Source: Gavia stellata | Lineage: Eukaryota > Chordata > Aves > Gaviiformes > Gaviidae | DNA length: 64,000 bases | NCBI RefSeq assembly: GCF_030936135.1 | Contig: NC_082610.1 | Location: 20,594,428-20,658,427, forward strand | Direction: 5' to 3' | Shown: piece after piece, positions 1-11,200 of the stretch | Layout: each line of letters begins with the position of its first letter | How positions within the stretch are numbered: position 1 is the stretch's first letter | Program-made: the position numbers and the translations under genes | The notes under the pieces: model-generated | Database searches by the model: none | Seen by the model: only the letters and a program-made list of their open reading frames with translations | What the model was told of the DNA's origin: nothing

Positions 1-99
1 AACCGTGCTCCCCGGCCTTATGAAAAGGTGCAATAAAGGTTTTCGGAATATGTATGCGCTTGGGGGGGGGCTTCTGGATTTCCGTGCTGTTTCTTTCAG

Positions 100-220
100 G
101 GAGGCGTGGGGAAACCAGCGGAGCTATGCCGAGAGAGAGGCCAGGCGCCCTGCTCAGGCTTTCCGGGCAGATAACCGGGATGCGGGAGGATTCCTGGCAT
201 TCCAGCGGCACCAGCAGAAG
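100..220 (+). CDS. Internal coding exon of an unrecognised gene (candidate)
   Basis: A pyrimidine-rich acceptor (positions 80-99, ending TTTCTTTCAG) and a consensus donor (AAG then GTAAGAG at 221) bracket 121 bp. After one base of a split codon, 40 codons are open and end in phase 0. The peptide begins EAWGNQRSYAEREARR and ends GGFLAFQRHQQK. It is charged, rich in Arg, Gln and Ala, and has no membrane segment. I do not recognise the family. The opposite strand shows no comparable splice pair. The 5' part of the gene would lie left of the window. Possible following exons are discussed in the findings. The quality of both splice sites is the main support; the protein identity is unknown. Confidence 0.5.
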
Positions 221-422
221 GTAAGAGCATCCCCCCCTTCCCCGCAGCCCCTTCCCGAGCAGGCACTGCCCGGTAAAGAAGGCAAGCGGCGTTCCGATAC
301 GCTTCCCGCTCATAACCACTGCGGATACAGCATGTGCGCACATGCGTTCGCTCTCTTCGCCGCAAGCAGAGCTGCGATTCTCGCTGCATGAGGAACGCGA
401 CCCCGCAGAGCTACCCCACGAG

Positions 423-1479
423 GTGAGCGGACGGGTGCTGCCCCATCCCGGCTGGATCCAGCGCCCCGCCATTTGACAGCTGAGCGCTGGCGTTCCTGCT
501 GCCACACGTTCCCGGGGCCCGGCGCCTGCCTGGCAAGTCTCGGCAGAGCACCGAGCCGGGGCCCGCAAGAGCGCCGTTAGCACCGGCATCTGTGGGAGCC
601 AGCCCTGGCTTACCGTGAGGAGCGGCCAAAGCTCCCGGCTTGCCTCTTCGGATCGTTTCTCACCCGTTTCCACCTGCCTCTTCCTAATTTCTCCGGAAAT
701 CAGCCATCCCAAGGGGAGTGCCATGGGCTGTGCCGGAGGCAGCCGCTCTGTTTGAGCGAGGGGCGCGGGGCCGTGACCCCTTCCTCCGTGCAATACCACC
801 CTCAAACCCACGTTTGGGATTTTAACCCGCAATCGGGTTTTTAACGCGGAACCACCAAGCGCTGCGGCGGGGCGGGGAAAAACCGGGGAGAGGAGTTTGT
901 TCTCCCACCCGCGGTGGGCCACAAGCGGAGTTACAAAACAACCTGCCGGCAGAGTTCGCAGAAGGCATCAGAAGTATGCGGCGAGGAGCCAGGCTCTTAT
1001 CGAGGAATTTAACCCCTCTCCTTGGGGAGCTGGAGAGACGTCTCTGAAGGGAGGAAGGACGGACAGACGGACAGCTTTGCCCCCATGGACACAGAACCCC
1101 TGGCATGGGTAGCTGAGACCCCACGCTGGCTGCTCCTCCGCCGTGGGCTCCGGCCAGCGTTTTCGGTGCTAGGTGGGACCGCGATGCCGCTCCATCCAGC
1201 GAGGTTGGGGTGGGCCGTGGCGGGCGCTGCTGGGGACGCGGGTGCCAGTCCCCGGTGCCCCGGGCAGGCGGGAGGCAAAGCCACCCGGTGCTCGACCAAG
1301 CGGGACGTGACCAGCGCGGCACCGGGCAGGAGGCGAAGGGGCTGGGGGGTCTTGCCAGTGCCGAAAGCCGCTCCCAGTCATCCCAGTCATCCCAGCTTGG
1401 GCTCTCGTTAAGGGATATGGGGTCCCTGCCCCACTCCGTACGCCCGGGGCGGGCGGTTGCACTTCACAGCCCCAAAATA
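423..1479. other. GC-rich stretch without an assigned gene
   Basis: This segment leads into the CpG island and is rich in CpG and G/C runs. A good acceptor at 702-703 opens a short frame discussed in the findings. Nothing else could be assigned. Confidence 0.5.
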
Positions 1480-1706
1480 ATGGGGTGACCCCCCCGCTGC
1501 TGGTGGGCCTTGCCAGGTGGGCAAGACCCCGGGGCCAGCGGTCGCCCCGCCGCAGCAACCACCCTCCCCGGGGCTGCTCCCGGGGGTACCGGCCCGGCTG
1601 CGGGCAGGGCCGCGCCGCGCTCCGGTGCTGCAAAGCGGCGGCGACCCCTCGCCGGGAGGCCCGGCCCGGCCCCCCCCGCACCGGTGCGCGCTCACCTGCC
1701 GCCGGC

Positions 1707-1708
<2 letters not shown>

Positions 1709-1750
<42 letters not shown>
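1709..1750. repeat. GGCTCC hexanucleotide microsatellite
   Basis: Seven uninterrupted copies of the hexamer GGCTCC lie within the CpG island. Because the unit is two codons long, every frame reads as a dipeptide run (Gly-Ser, Ala-Pro or Arg-Leu on plus, Glu-Pro on minus). No exon is shown here, so I treat it as non-coding. Confidence 0.9.
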
Positions 1751-1855
1751 TCTCCCCGGCGGCGGCAGCGGCCGCTCCGCTCCGGTCCCGCCGCTCCGCT
1801 CCGCAGCGCGGAGCCCCGGCGACCTGCAGCCCCGCCGCCACGCCCCCCGCCGCCG

Positions 1856-1919
1856 CCACGCCCCCTGCCAGCCACGCCCCCTGCCAGCCACGCCCCCTGC
1901 CAGCCACGCCCCCGGGCCA
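1856..1919. repeat. 16-bp tandem array of CACCC/GC boxes
   Basis: Three perfect copies and one degenerate copy of CCACGCCCCCTGCCAG are placed head to tail at the right end of the CpG island. Each copy contains CCACGCCCC, a match to the KLF/SP class of zinc-finger sites. Regular 16-bp spacing of identical sites could affect promoter output; this is inference. Confidence 0.85.
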
Positions 1920-1967
1920 GGTGAGCCCCGCCCCCTCACCGCCCCCCCCCCGAGTGCCCCAAGGTCT

Positions 1968-2395
1968 CACAGTCTCCTTGGTTTCCTTAAAAAAACAAGT
2001 CTCAAATTCTCCTTTTTTAAAAAAAAAGCTCTTAAATGCATCTCTTTTTAAAAAAACCCCTTCAAGTCTTCTTTTTAAAAAAACTCTTACGTTCTCAGTT
2101 TTTAAAAAAGAAGTTTAAAATTCTCCTTAAAAATAAAGTCTTACATTCTCCTGTTTGTTTTTTATATTTTTAAAAGAACTCTTAAATTCTCCTTTTTCCC
2201 CCCCAAAGTCTTAAATTTTCCTTTAAAAAAAAAAATCTTAAAAAACACACTTTAAAAAAAAAGTGTTAAATTCCCCTTTTATTTTAAAAAAAGATCTTCA
2301 ATTTTCTTTTCTTAAAAAAAAAAGTCTTAAATCATTATCATGCTTTTTAAAAGAAGCCTCAAATTCTCCTTTTCATTAAAAAAACACAAACCACC
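1968..2395. repeat. AT-rich minisatellite of alternating T-tract/A-tract units
   Basis: About thirteen diverged units of 25-40 bp follow each other. Each has a pyrimidine segment like TCTTAAATTCTCC, then a T run, then an A run, so each carries a self-complementary TTTTTAAAAA core. The block begins within about 50 bp of the CACCC-box array, giving an abrupt switch from very GC-rich to very AT-rich DNA. Unit copies differ by substitutions and by run length, as expected for an old array. Confidence 0.8.
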
Positions 2396-5106
2396 CTCTC
2401 CTATCTCTATCCCGGCGCCACGGGGCCATGCGGACGGGCTCATTCCCGGCTGGAAGCACTCAGCCATACCCGAAAGCCCGTTCCCGTCCGACGCAGGGCC
2501 CAGACCTCCACCTGCCCCGGCAGGTCCCCAGGCGGGACGGGGGAAATAACCCCTTTTCAGAGAGGAAGAGCTTGGCCTGGCCCAGGAGGCGGGCGCAGCC
2601 CTCACGCCCTTCGGCCGGTCGGGGGCTTCGAACGCCCTAAAACCGCAGAGAGGCGACGGGAGGGAGACAGGTTCAGCCGGTTTGGGAAGAAGCAGGTGCC
2701 TGTTGCCGCGCCGGAGGCTTTGGAAACTCCTCACCTCCTCCCTCCGCCTGCTTTTCTCCTCCCAGCTCCCAAAAAACCCACCCAAAAGCTCCCCCCGCCC
2801 TGCACCCCGGTGCCCTTCCTCCACGGCCCGCCAAGCGATGAGGATGGCCGTGGTGGCATCAGCCTCAGCGTCCCGTCCTGGTGGTCTCCACCGATGAGGG
2901 TGCTCCAGCCATGCCCGTGCCGGTGCAACCCCAGTGCCGAGCATCTCCCGCAGCGGGGCGGACACGCGGTTACCTTTATATTTCTCTACCCAGAAGCTCT
3001 TGTGAAATGTCCTACTGCTCACGAGAAGGGATAACCCACCCATCAGCCCACGGGTCCCCAGGTGGCTGCTCTAAAACGGATCTCAGGGCTGCGGCTCCAT
3101 CACAAAAAGTGCGTTAATTTTTACTTACGGTCAGAAAAATCCCCATCTCACGTGGACCTTGTCAGCTTTTTGACACCCTGAACTATTCGCTTCTCCGTAT
3201 CCGAGCTGCTGGGATTAGGAGGTGATGCAACACAGGAGTACGTAGCTGTCACTCGGCAGCTTTAATTGGGTTTTTAAATGAAGTTTTCTGTTGTTCTGAC
3301 ATATTCCTCATAATTATGATCTCCTAAAATCAGATAATACATCTGGGGCTCCGTAACACGGGCCATGCCCTGGAGACCTTACAGCGCAGGAGGAACAAAG
3401 ATCCATATAAGAAAACAACAAAAGCTGTTCTCAGGAGATACATATCTTATTTATTAGCTTGGATACTCTTCTGAGATCCTAATCGGACACAAACTGAGCA
3501 GAGAGGTTTGTTTGCCACTAGTGAGGAGGGCTGACTTTCTTTTAATAAAAAGATTTTGAGTTTTAAATCTTTCCACCGTTAGCAGCTTGTAAAAAGATCG
3601 GCAATCTCTTTTCACTTGTAAAGGTAAAGCTCTTACTGCGAAAAATAAATAAACTTCTAACTCTGCACCTGAGTGTCTGCGTGATCCCTTGATCCCCCAC
3701 CCTACAAAGACTTCTCCACGCCTTCCATCAACCAAGGTGGATGAAAGCGTCCAGGGGATAGCTTCACACTGGTGAGCTCTTCCAGACCGTCTACTCACGG
3801 ACCACCTCCTCCAACCCTTGCAGTGTCTCAGCCCACCTCCAGCTTTACTCCCGAAGCTCAGAAGCTCCTGTGGCGCCGAGGCCGTCCTCAGGGACCGACC
3901 CAGGAATAGCGACCGAGCTGATTTCTGGGTTTGTGCTCGCTGGTTCCTCCCCGGGTTTTCTAAAGACGCGTCTTAAAGGTTTGAAACGTTGCATGCTCGT
4001 TGTGCGCTGAGGAGCCAAGCTGCTTTTGGGAGGAGAGCGGAGCTATCTCAGCATCTTCAGCAGTTGAATTGTAACCAGGCAGATCCTTCGGTCTCTCCAG
4101 CAGCCTCCCTCTTGCAGATGAGATAGTGACCCTATCTGAGTTTCCCCAAAGAAGATGATGCTGTCTTGCTGATGTGCTCAAAAGTGCGACAAGAAGACTC
4201 CTCGCTCTGAGGCTTCTTAAGATGGAGAATACGTTTGCACAAAAAAAACCCCTCATGAGTACAAACGTACCGCGCACCAGCAGCAGGTCATCGTTTGGTG
4301 GCCAGCTACCATCGCTCTTAACAGAGCCCACCTCCACTGAGACGGCCACCCAAGCCAGCTCCAGTGCAGCAGAGTTAGCCCGTGCTACAGCGTGGCACCG
4401 CATGGTCAGTGTGGGGGATGAGGGGAAATAGGTATTTGAGGCACTGGAATCTGCAGAACTGTTGGGTTTTGGGTTTGTGCTGAAAGCCAAAGCCCTCTGC
4501 GATGTTGTTGGGAGGGGAGATTAGAGGAAAGTTTCTTTTTCAGGCCCATCTCCAAAAGGAAAGAGTGAGAAGTCAGATTTTCAGAGGTGCCCCACATCCA
4601 CTGGTCTCCACGGGAGCTGGATGCGGTCAGCATCACAGCTATCAAACCTTCTTGCCGGCCTGAAGGTCATCTGTTATTTCACCATCTCCCACCAGGCACT
4701 GCCGACGGCAGGAGACAAGGGCTGCATAGTCCCCGTGGTGCTTTCCTCTCCTTCTCCCCTTGCCGTGGACTCCTTGAGACCTTGGAATGCGCCTCCGGAC
4801 CCCGCGAGCCTCAGGAAATTTGTCAGTCACCATCCTTTCCCGACGCAGCCGCGACATTTCACGTGCCGCAGAGAAATTACCCAGCGCCTCCCTTGCCTGG
4901 CTCAGCACACAGAAGGGCACGTTTCCCCCAGAAGACGAGCTTCCCTCTCAAATAAAGACAACTGCCCCCAAAATCCCGGCATTTCCAGGGGAGCCCCAGC
5001 ACCAGGAGAGAAAAGTGGCCGGTACCATATAGCATGTTGACTTTCTCTTCCAGCAGATCCCCCCTACCTCAAGAGCTGTAATTCAAAGCCAGAAGTGAGG
5101 ACCTGT
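2396..5106. other. Non-coding stretch, no gene recognised
   Basis: The first 600 bp is GC rich and open by chance on both strands. The remainder is mixed-composition DNA with no splice-flanked open frame that I could support and no recognisable young repeat. Confidence 0.5.
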
Positions 5107-5204
5107 ATACATATATATATATATATAAAATTATAAATAATATATGTAATTACAAATATAAAAATATAGATTGAAACGTATTTTTCATATATATAGTATA
5201 TACA
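5107..5204. repeat. TA microsatellite and AT-rich tract
   Basis: A run of about nine TA dinucleotides (5109-5127) is followed by degenerate AT-rich sequence with further short TA runs near 5188-5200. Confidence 0.85.
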
Positions 5205-5633
5205 CAGGAGTTCTGCCTCCTGTTGCTCAGCATATACTTTTAGCGGAGTTGGAAGTGCCTATTGACCCTTTCAGCTCTCTCAGGACTTTGGAAAAGTTTG
5301 GGGGGTGGGAAGTTTTTCCAGGTTTCTGTGGAAGGTTTTGAACCCACCATTGTTTTTCTGGCAAGGGTTTTATTATGCAACCATACAGTGTTTTGCTAAG
5401 AGACAGAGGATGCTGCCTCAAGTGTAACAAAAGGGCTTGTCTGGAAGAATTTTTTCCTCTGTTTCTAGGACAACAAGAGACATGAGAAAGAAAAGATGCT
5501 GCGGCATCACAGGAAAGCCGAATCGGGGCTCAGCACCGCAGGGCCACTGCAGCTGACTGCCAGCGTACCACGGACCACATTCCCCCCATTCCTACCCGCA
5601 GCCCTGCTTGGGTTAGGGCTGAAGAGGAAGGAG

Positions 5634-5770
5634 AGACCTTGGTCTGGTGGGAAGACCTTGATCTGCTGGGAAGACCTTGGTCTGGTGGGAAGACCTTGAT
5701 CTGGTGGGAAGACCTTGGTCTGGTGGGAAGACCTTGATCTGGTGGGAAGACCTTGGTCTGGTGGGAAGAC
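5634..5770. repeat. 19-bp minisatellite with 38-bp higher-order period
   Basis: Seven and a fraction copies of AGACCTTGGTCTGGTGGGA lie in tandem. Alternate copies carry CCTTGGTCTG and CCTTGATCTG, so the real period is 38 bp. Only one copy has an extra change (CTGCTGGG for CTGGTGGG). Near-identity points to recent expansion. The unit length is not a multiple of three, and the surrounding open frames on both strands are by-products. Confidence 0.93.
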
Positions 5771-8109
5771 AAGCCGTTCTCTTTCAAGGGCAGGCCTTCT
5801 GGCCTCTGAAACTTGATGTATTTCCTCTCCTCCTGCTTTATTCGATGAAGTATTCGTTCTACTTCTTCAGCGAGCCTGCAAAAGTTGCCGAGCACTTGTC
5901 TCCTGTGGCTGCGAGAGGAACGGGGATGCTCAAGAGCAGCCTGCAGGATCGCAGCCCTAGACAGTAAACTTTTTGGCTACTTTGGTCTTCTTGCGTATTT
6001 GGATCTCACCTCATAAGCATACAGCATTTTTCTGAAAACACTACCAGCAGCTGCAATGTCCGCCCGTGCCTACCTGCTTTCCCCACCTACGGTGGCGGGA
6101 GCTGTGAAGGGAGGTGACCTGCAAAGGGTCTCGTGAAATGTGGTGCCCAGGAAACTCACGGTGCAGACAAATGGGAGCCAAGCGGAAAGGCAGCGTTGTG
6201 AAAACCCACGATGGGGTCGGAGCCAGAAATCTCAGGTCCCTACATCCTCCAGAAACCCGCGTTGCCTGCTCTTTGCTAGAACGGCTCTTGCGAAAGGTGC
6301 AAACCAGCAAAATCTACCTTCAAAGGGGAAGTGAATAACTCCAAATGCAGAGCAGGGCTCTCGCTTACCCCTTTTGCAACAAAAAGTAGAAAAAAGAGGG
6401 ATGTAATTAGGTTGGAGCTCCTGCGTTCCCGTCCAACGTCCCCAGCGGAGAGTATGGCCGGGTCGTTACAGCTTCATTGCCATTCCCCATCGCCGTGCGA
6501 CACCGGGAATGGGGAATGAAGAAACAGCCAAAACAGTGGTGGATGGAAGTGAAGAGAGAGAAAATGGATGGGAGAAATAGAAATAGGGCAAAGGTGTCGG
6601 GAGGAGAAAGGGTGCCCAGGGCACATCCCGCAAGCTTTTATTTCCCATCCAGGTGCTGGGTAGGATTCTCAAGATCTGCCTTTCGCCTAGGAAATAACCC
6701 CCATTAATTATGGCTGTTGAGTATGGGAATGCAACAGCTCTTTGCCGCTCTGCTGCTGGGGGAGCCTGTGACCCGAGCCGTCCGGGTTTCCCAAGCATTT
6801 AGCAGTGTGATCATGCTAATTTAGTTTGGGTTTTTCAAAGGCTTGCCGGGAAAAGTCCTCTCCTTCCCAGAGGCATTGAAAGTTTTGACCTCCTGACCCT
6901 CCCTTTTACTCGGAGGTTCAAAAGCAGCATTGCAGCTGTTAAAGTTTTTCTTCATGCCTCAGTGGTTCTCTGATGGGGGACCAAGCTGGTGTTTATCTAG
7001 GCTTGACCTCTCTTCTTTGAGCCCGGAGATGTCTCTTTCTTGCGGTGCTACAGGCAGGGCAACGCTGGAAACCTCCCTGCCTTGCCATTCATTCCCTCCC
7101 TGCGTGCGAACGCGCCGGTACCCGTTACTAATCCATCCCCCCCAGGAGCTGGGCTTCCCGGCACTGATCCTATTTGTCCATCAAGCTGCAGATTCATTTA
7201 CATTTAAGCCACTGTGACTTGTCTATGAAACAGGACCCTCCTCTCGCTCTGATGCTGGCATCCATTTGGCTCCCAAAAGTCAAATGTTGGTTTCTGAAAA
7301 AAAAATATAACCCCCTCCCAACAGGCTACCGCTGGCCTCGCATGGACCTTCAGTGTCTCGTCCTCCCCTCCGCTGCCAAGGCTCATTAGTTTCAGACGAC
7401 ATCCTCCCCTTCATCTGCATCTCTGTCACACACCACATCCACGGTGCCAGACTCCCTCGTCCTCAAGGGCCGAGATCCATCAAAGCACTTGTGTGCAGGT
7501 TCAACTCCAAGCATCTTGGTTTGGGATGGCACTACGTGTGTCACAGCCCCAAGCTAAGAGGTCGGAGATGGATGCCTGATTCGTTCCTGTTGTATCCTGT
7601 TACCCACAGCAGCCCTTTTTCCAAGCTGGGACAGGGATCGGTGCCTTCTGCTTTGCACAAGTCCCACCAGCTCATCCCGGTGCCGGAGCGTTCCGTTAGG
7701 ATGCGAAGTGAGGTGGGAGAGGAAAAGTTTCTGAACTGCCGGTCCCTAGAGCTGTGGGATTAACCACATTCACACCAACAGATCAGGGTCATCAACGTGG
7801 TCATCAGAAAAGGGGGAGCCCTACTGTGAATAACAGGTCCTTCCCGCTGGCAGGTGCCTGGTCCCCGTGGTGGAGGCTTAAAGGCGGTGAGATGGTGACG
7901 AGCACCGCTGTTGCAGACATCTCCCAGGCGGGAGCCTTGGTGGTAAGCACAGAAACGTGCGTGGCTGAGGGTCTGAATTACCCCGAATTATGTCCCCAAG
8001 ACCCACGCCGCAGAGCCCTCTGCAGAAAGGTGCTTGTGGTAGAAGCTGGGGCAGGGACCTGCTCGCTGGGCTCCTGCATCCCTGCTCAGTTATTACCTGT
8101 CTCCTTAGG
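5771..8109. other. Non-coding stretch, no gene recognised
   Basis: Mixed-composition DNA with several short open frames but no convincing splice-bounded exon and no clear transposon. A small AT-rich patch around 6690-6720 contains TAATTA-type homeodomain sites. Confidence 0.45.
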
Positions 8110-8270
8110 TGAGCTCAGCTTCTCTCGCTGCAGAACGGGGATGATGTTTACTTTGCTTGCAGGGGTGTGGAGGAATAATTAATTAATGTTTATGAAGTGC
8201 TTTCAGATCCCCGAACAAGAGGGGTGAGATAAGCAGCGAGGATTCATGAGGTAGGTGCAAAACGTTATGA
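8110..8270 (+). repeat. Ancient MIR-like SINE remnant
   Basis: The order of segments follows the 3' half of a MIR-type SINE: a pyrimidine-rich 'cagtttccccatctg'-like start, GGGGATGATG, GGGGTGTGGAGGA, then AATTAATTAATGTTTATGAAGTGCTTTCAGATCC. It is heavily diverged, as expected for a repeat older than birds. The assignment rests on recalled consensus order, not on an alignment. Confidence 0.45.
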
Positions 8271-11200
8271 TGAATTATTGCGATTCAAAGGTAAATTACT
8301 GTTATTGCTGCCTAATAAGCAGATACAGCCATTAGCCGCAGACGATCCCATTTCTAACTCTGTTAGCTTCTTTTTTCCTCCTTCTTCCCCACAAGAGCGT
8401 GGTTTCCCCCCCACTACTCGCACCCAGTTGACTATAACGACCCGATAAATCACGCGGGGCTGACCCATCTGGCCCAGCTTCTGGTGGGACGGAGAAGCGT
8501 GGCGCAGCCAGCCCCGGTGCTAGCGCGGACGAGACCTGCAGTGGGGCAGCTTCAACTTGCACCGCTGCCACGAGCTTCTCACCTGCGATGGCATCTGGGG
8601 CAGGCAGAAGACTCTTCCTTTGCAATGGGGAGCATCCCCAGAAGCTGATTCCCGCTCAGCTTCAACCAGGAAAATTGCTGGCTGAGCGTCTCCAAAGCCT
8701 GTTGCAGGTCAGGAGGTGCGAGCGGCCGGATGCGATCCCACCGCTCACCGTTACCACCCCTCAGATGGGCAGGGGACCATGCCCGTGGTGCGCACGCCCC
8801 GAGCCCAGCCTTTGCTTAGGAAGACCTAAACCCCCCGTAAGGCATTGCACTGGCGATGGCTTAGGAGAGGATGGGGGGCACTGACACCGCAAACGCGCGC
8901 GCGGGAGCTCGGACCTGCTCTGAGCTGAGCTGAAAACAGTCTTTAGGCCGTTTGGCCATCTCTGCCTTGAAACCAAACGTGACCTGTTTTAAACCGGTGT
9001 GAGTAATGTGAATCCCGGGCTGGCGTGAGCAGGTTTTTCCGGTTCTCGCTGCAGCCTTTCCGCCTCCTTCCCTGCCTGGGCTCCCAGTTTCGCACTGGGA
9101 GGGCACCCGGGCCTGGGGAGGAGCACAGCTTCTACCCTTCGGGACACCTTTTCCTGCTCTCTACCCCCGCCATTCCCGCTGGTCCCAAATAGCTTTTCCA
9201 ACACCGTGCCCCAGAAGCCACCTGCCAGCCTGTGCTCTCAGAAGCCCCCCTGTTACGCACAGCCAGCCCCACATCTCCAGCCTCACAGTCCTCTCCCACC
9301 ACCGAAACCAGAGGTCCTCTCCCACGGCCTGGGTCTGCTGCGGTCGCTGGTGCCGGGCGTCAGAGCACAGCGGAGTCCTGCACCAGCTCTCTGCCTCGGC
9401 AGTGGGGACCTCGGGCAGAAACGAGGAGGGTCCCGAACCCAAATTGCTTTGGGTGCTGACTTGGACATCCAAGACCGCCTCAAGACACAAGCCTACAAAG
9501 GACAGGCAAGTTCTCTACTTTCTAATCGTCCTGTATTATTTTTATACTCAAAACCATCTTTTTTTTTTTCTTTTTTCTTTTTTTCCAGCTAGGAAGACCA
9601 CGGTTATGCATGAAGACCCCAGTTCAGCAAGATAGTTACACCTGGGTTGGAACCCGTCACTAAAGACTTAAACCCCTGCAGGATAACAACAGTTACCCTT
9701 AGTTACTTCAAGTCCTAAGTGGGTCCTATGCGCACCTGAAACACAGAAAGAACAATGCCTAACTAAAAAGGAGCGGAGGTTTTTTTTTTCCCTCTTTGAC
9801 AAAATTTTGCAGTTTTAATTTTAGAGATAAATTGTTATTATCCTCAAGGGACTCATTTTTTATTAGCTATTGATTTTACATGAAGATATTATTTGTCAGA
9901 ACACTTTATTTGCTCGCCATCTCCAGAGTACTTGAGTAGGTTGGGTGACATACCTCAGTCAACTGGAATTCACTTGGAAAGCCGGAGAGAAAATAGATTT
10001 TATTACCTACTATGCTAAGAATAAATAGTACCTGATGCCTACAAAGTATTGCTGTATTCTTAACCCGAGGTTTTCTAGTAACTACATAAATCATGCAAAG
10101 TTGCTTTTCCATTTGTACGTTAGCAGCGCGCCTGAAATAGCACTATCATCCAACAGATGCACATTCAGCATGTATCTTCCCTTCTATTGGAAAGTGAGGA
10201 AATTGGCTTTCGCTTCCATAATGCTGAGCTCTTGGCAATTTTTGAGCGCAGCCGTACTCAGCGCAAGGCAGGCAGCTCTAATAACAGGCGACCTAAGCAA
10301 AAAGGAGGATTTAGGCTGCCCTTGCTCACCGAGATTTTCTACCTCTTAATAGTCAAGATTTGCCTTCAGGCCGTGGCTTAGTTAAAGAAGTCAGGGGCAA
10401 CCCAGTGCCCATGAGGCTCTGCAAAGCGCTGCTCGTCTCTCGCACCTTGCGTGAGCCACCCCAGCCCCAAAACACAGCCCCGAGAAGGACACGCCATGGC
10501 AGACGTCGGCACCTCCAAACGCCTCTCCGGCGGGTCCCGCTTTTCCTACCAAGCATCCCCCCCTTTTCCCACCAGGCATGGGAAATACGCCTGGCTGGCA
10601 TTCAGAGAAAGCGGAAAACAACTGAGCAGCCAGAAACTTTAGAGTGGACGAAGCCCGGAGCGCATCGCCCTCAACACGGCGGGGAGTTTTAGAAAACACC
10701 ACCTTTGTGAAAGCAGAGAGAGAGGACAATACAGAGCCTGGCACGGGCAATGAAATATGTATGTACCTCGGACCTCATCCAGCTCTCGCCAGCCACTGCA
10801 CCTCTTGCCTTTGCATTCAAGGGGCGCTGGATCCCATCCAAAAAAACACGCAGGGGAACAAAACGTAGCCCTGGCAACCCCACTGAGGGCAGGGAGGAAC
10901 AAAGAGGACCCCCGAGCTGAATTTGTTTCCATTTTTAATCCTTATCTATACCCATCACCCCCATGCATGGAAAGAGGCTTCTCAGCTGTATAGATTTGCA
11001 TCGCTATGGGAGTTGGAAGTGATAAAACATTTGGCCTGCCTATTCAGAAGCAATTAGTGATTCAAAGCAGCCTGAGACATCTTAAAGGGGCCTGGTTTTC
11101 CAAGAGACAGGTGTTCTGAGCTGACTTCAGGGGAAAATTGAGATTTTTAGAAAAAAAGAAGTCACTGGCTGCTTGAAAATACGGTTTCTTCAAGTCTTAG

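Larger units (their letters stand above)
1480..1960. promoter_or_regulatory. CpG island, probable promoter region
   Basis: About 480 bp is extremely G+C rich with dense CpG, and several frames on both strands stay open simply because stop codons are rare. It contains GC boxes, a GGCTCC array and a block of CCACGCCCC boxes that fit KLF/SP binding. No TATA box or first coding exon could be fixed, so the direction of transcription is undecided. It could serve a rightward gene, a leftward gene or both. The promoter role is inferred from composition and motifs only. Confidence 0.6.

Noticed and set aside
1485..2118. Overlapping plus and minus frames of 135-256 codons in the CpG island
   Set aside because: They arise from lack of stop codons in GC-rich repeats, and the dipeptide runs come from the GGCTCC array.
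2327..3043. 238-codon minus-strand frame
   Set aside because: It runs through GC-rich DNA into the AT minisatellite, has no splice context or recognisable domain, and several short plus frames overlap it.
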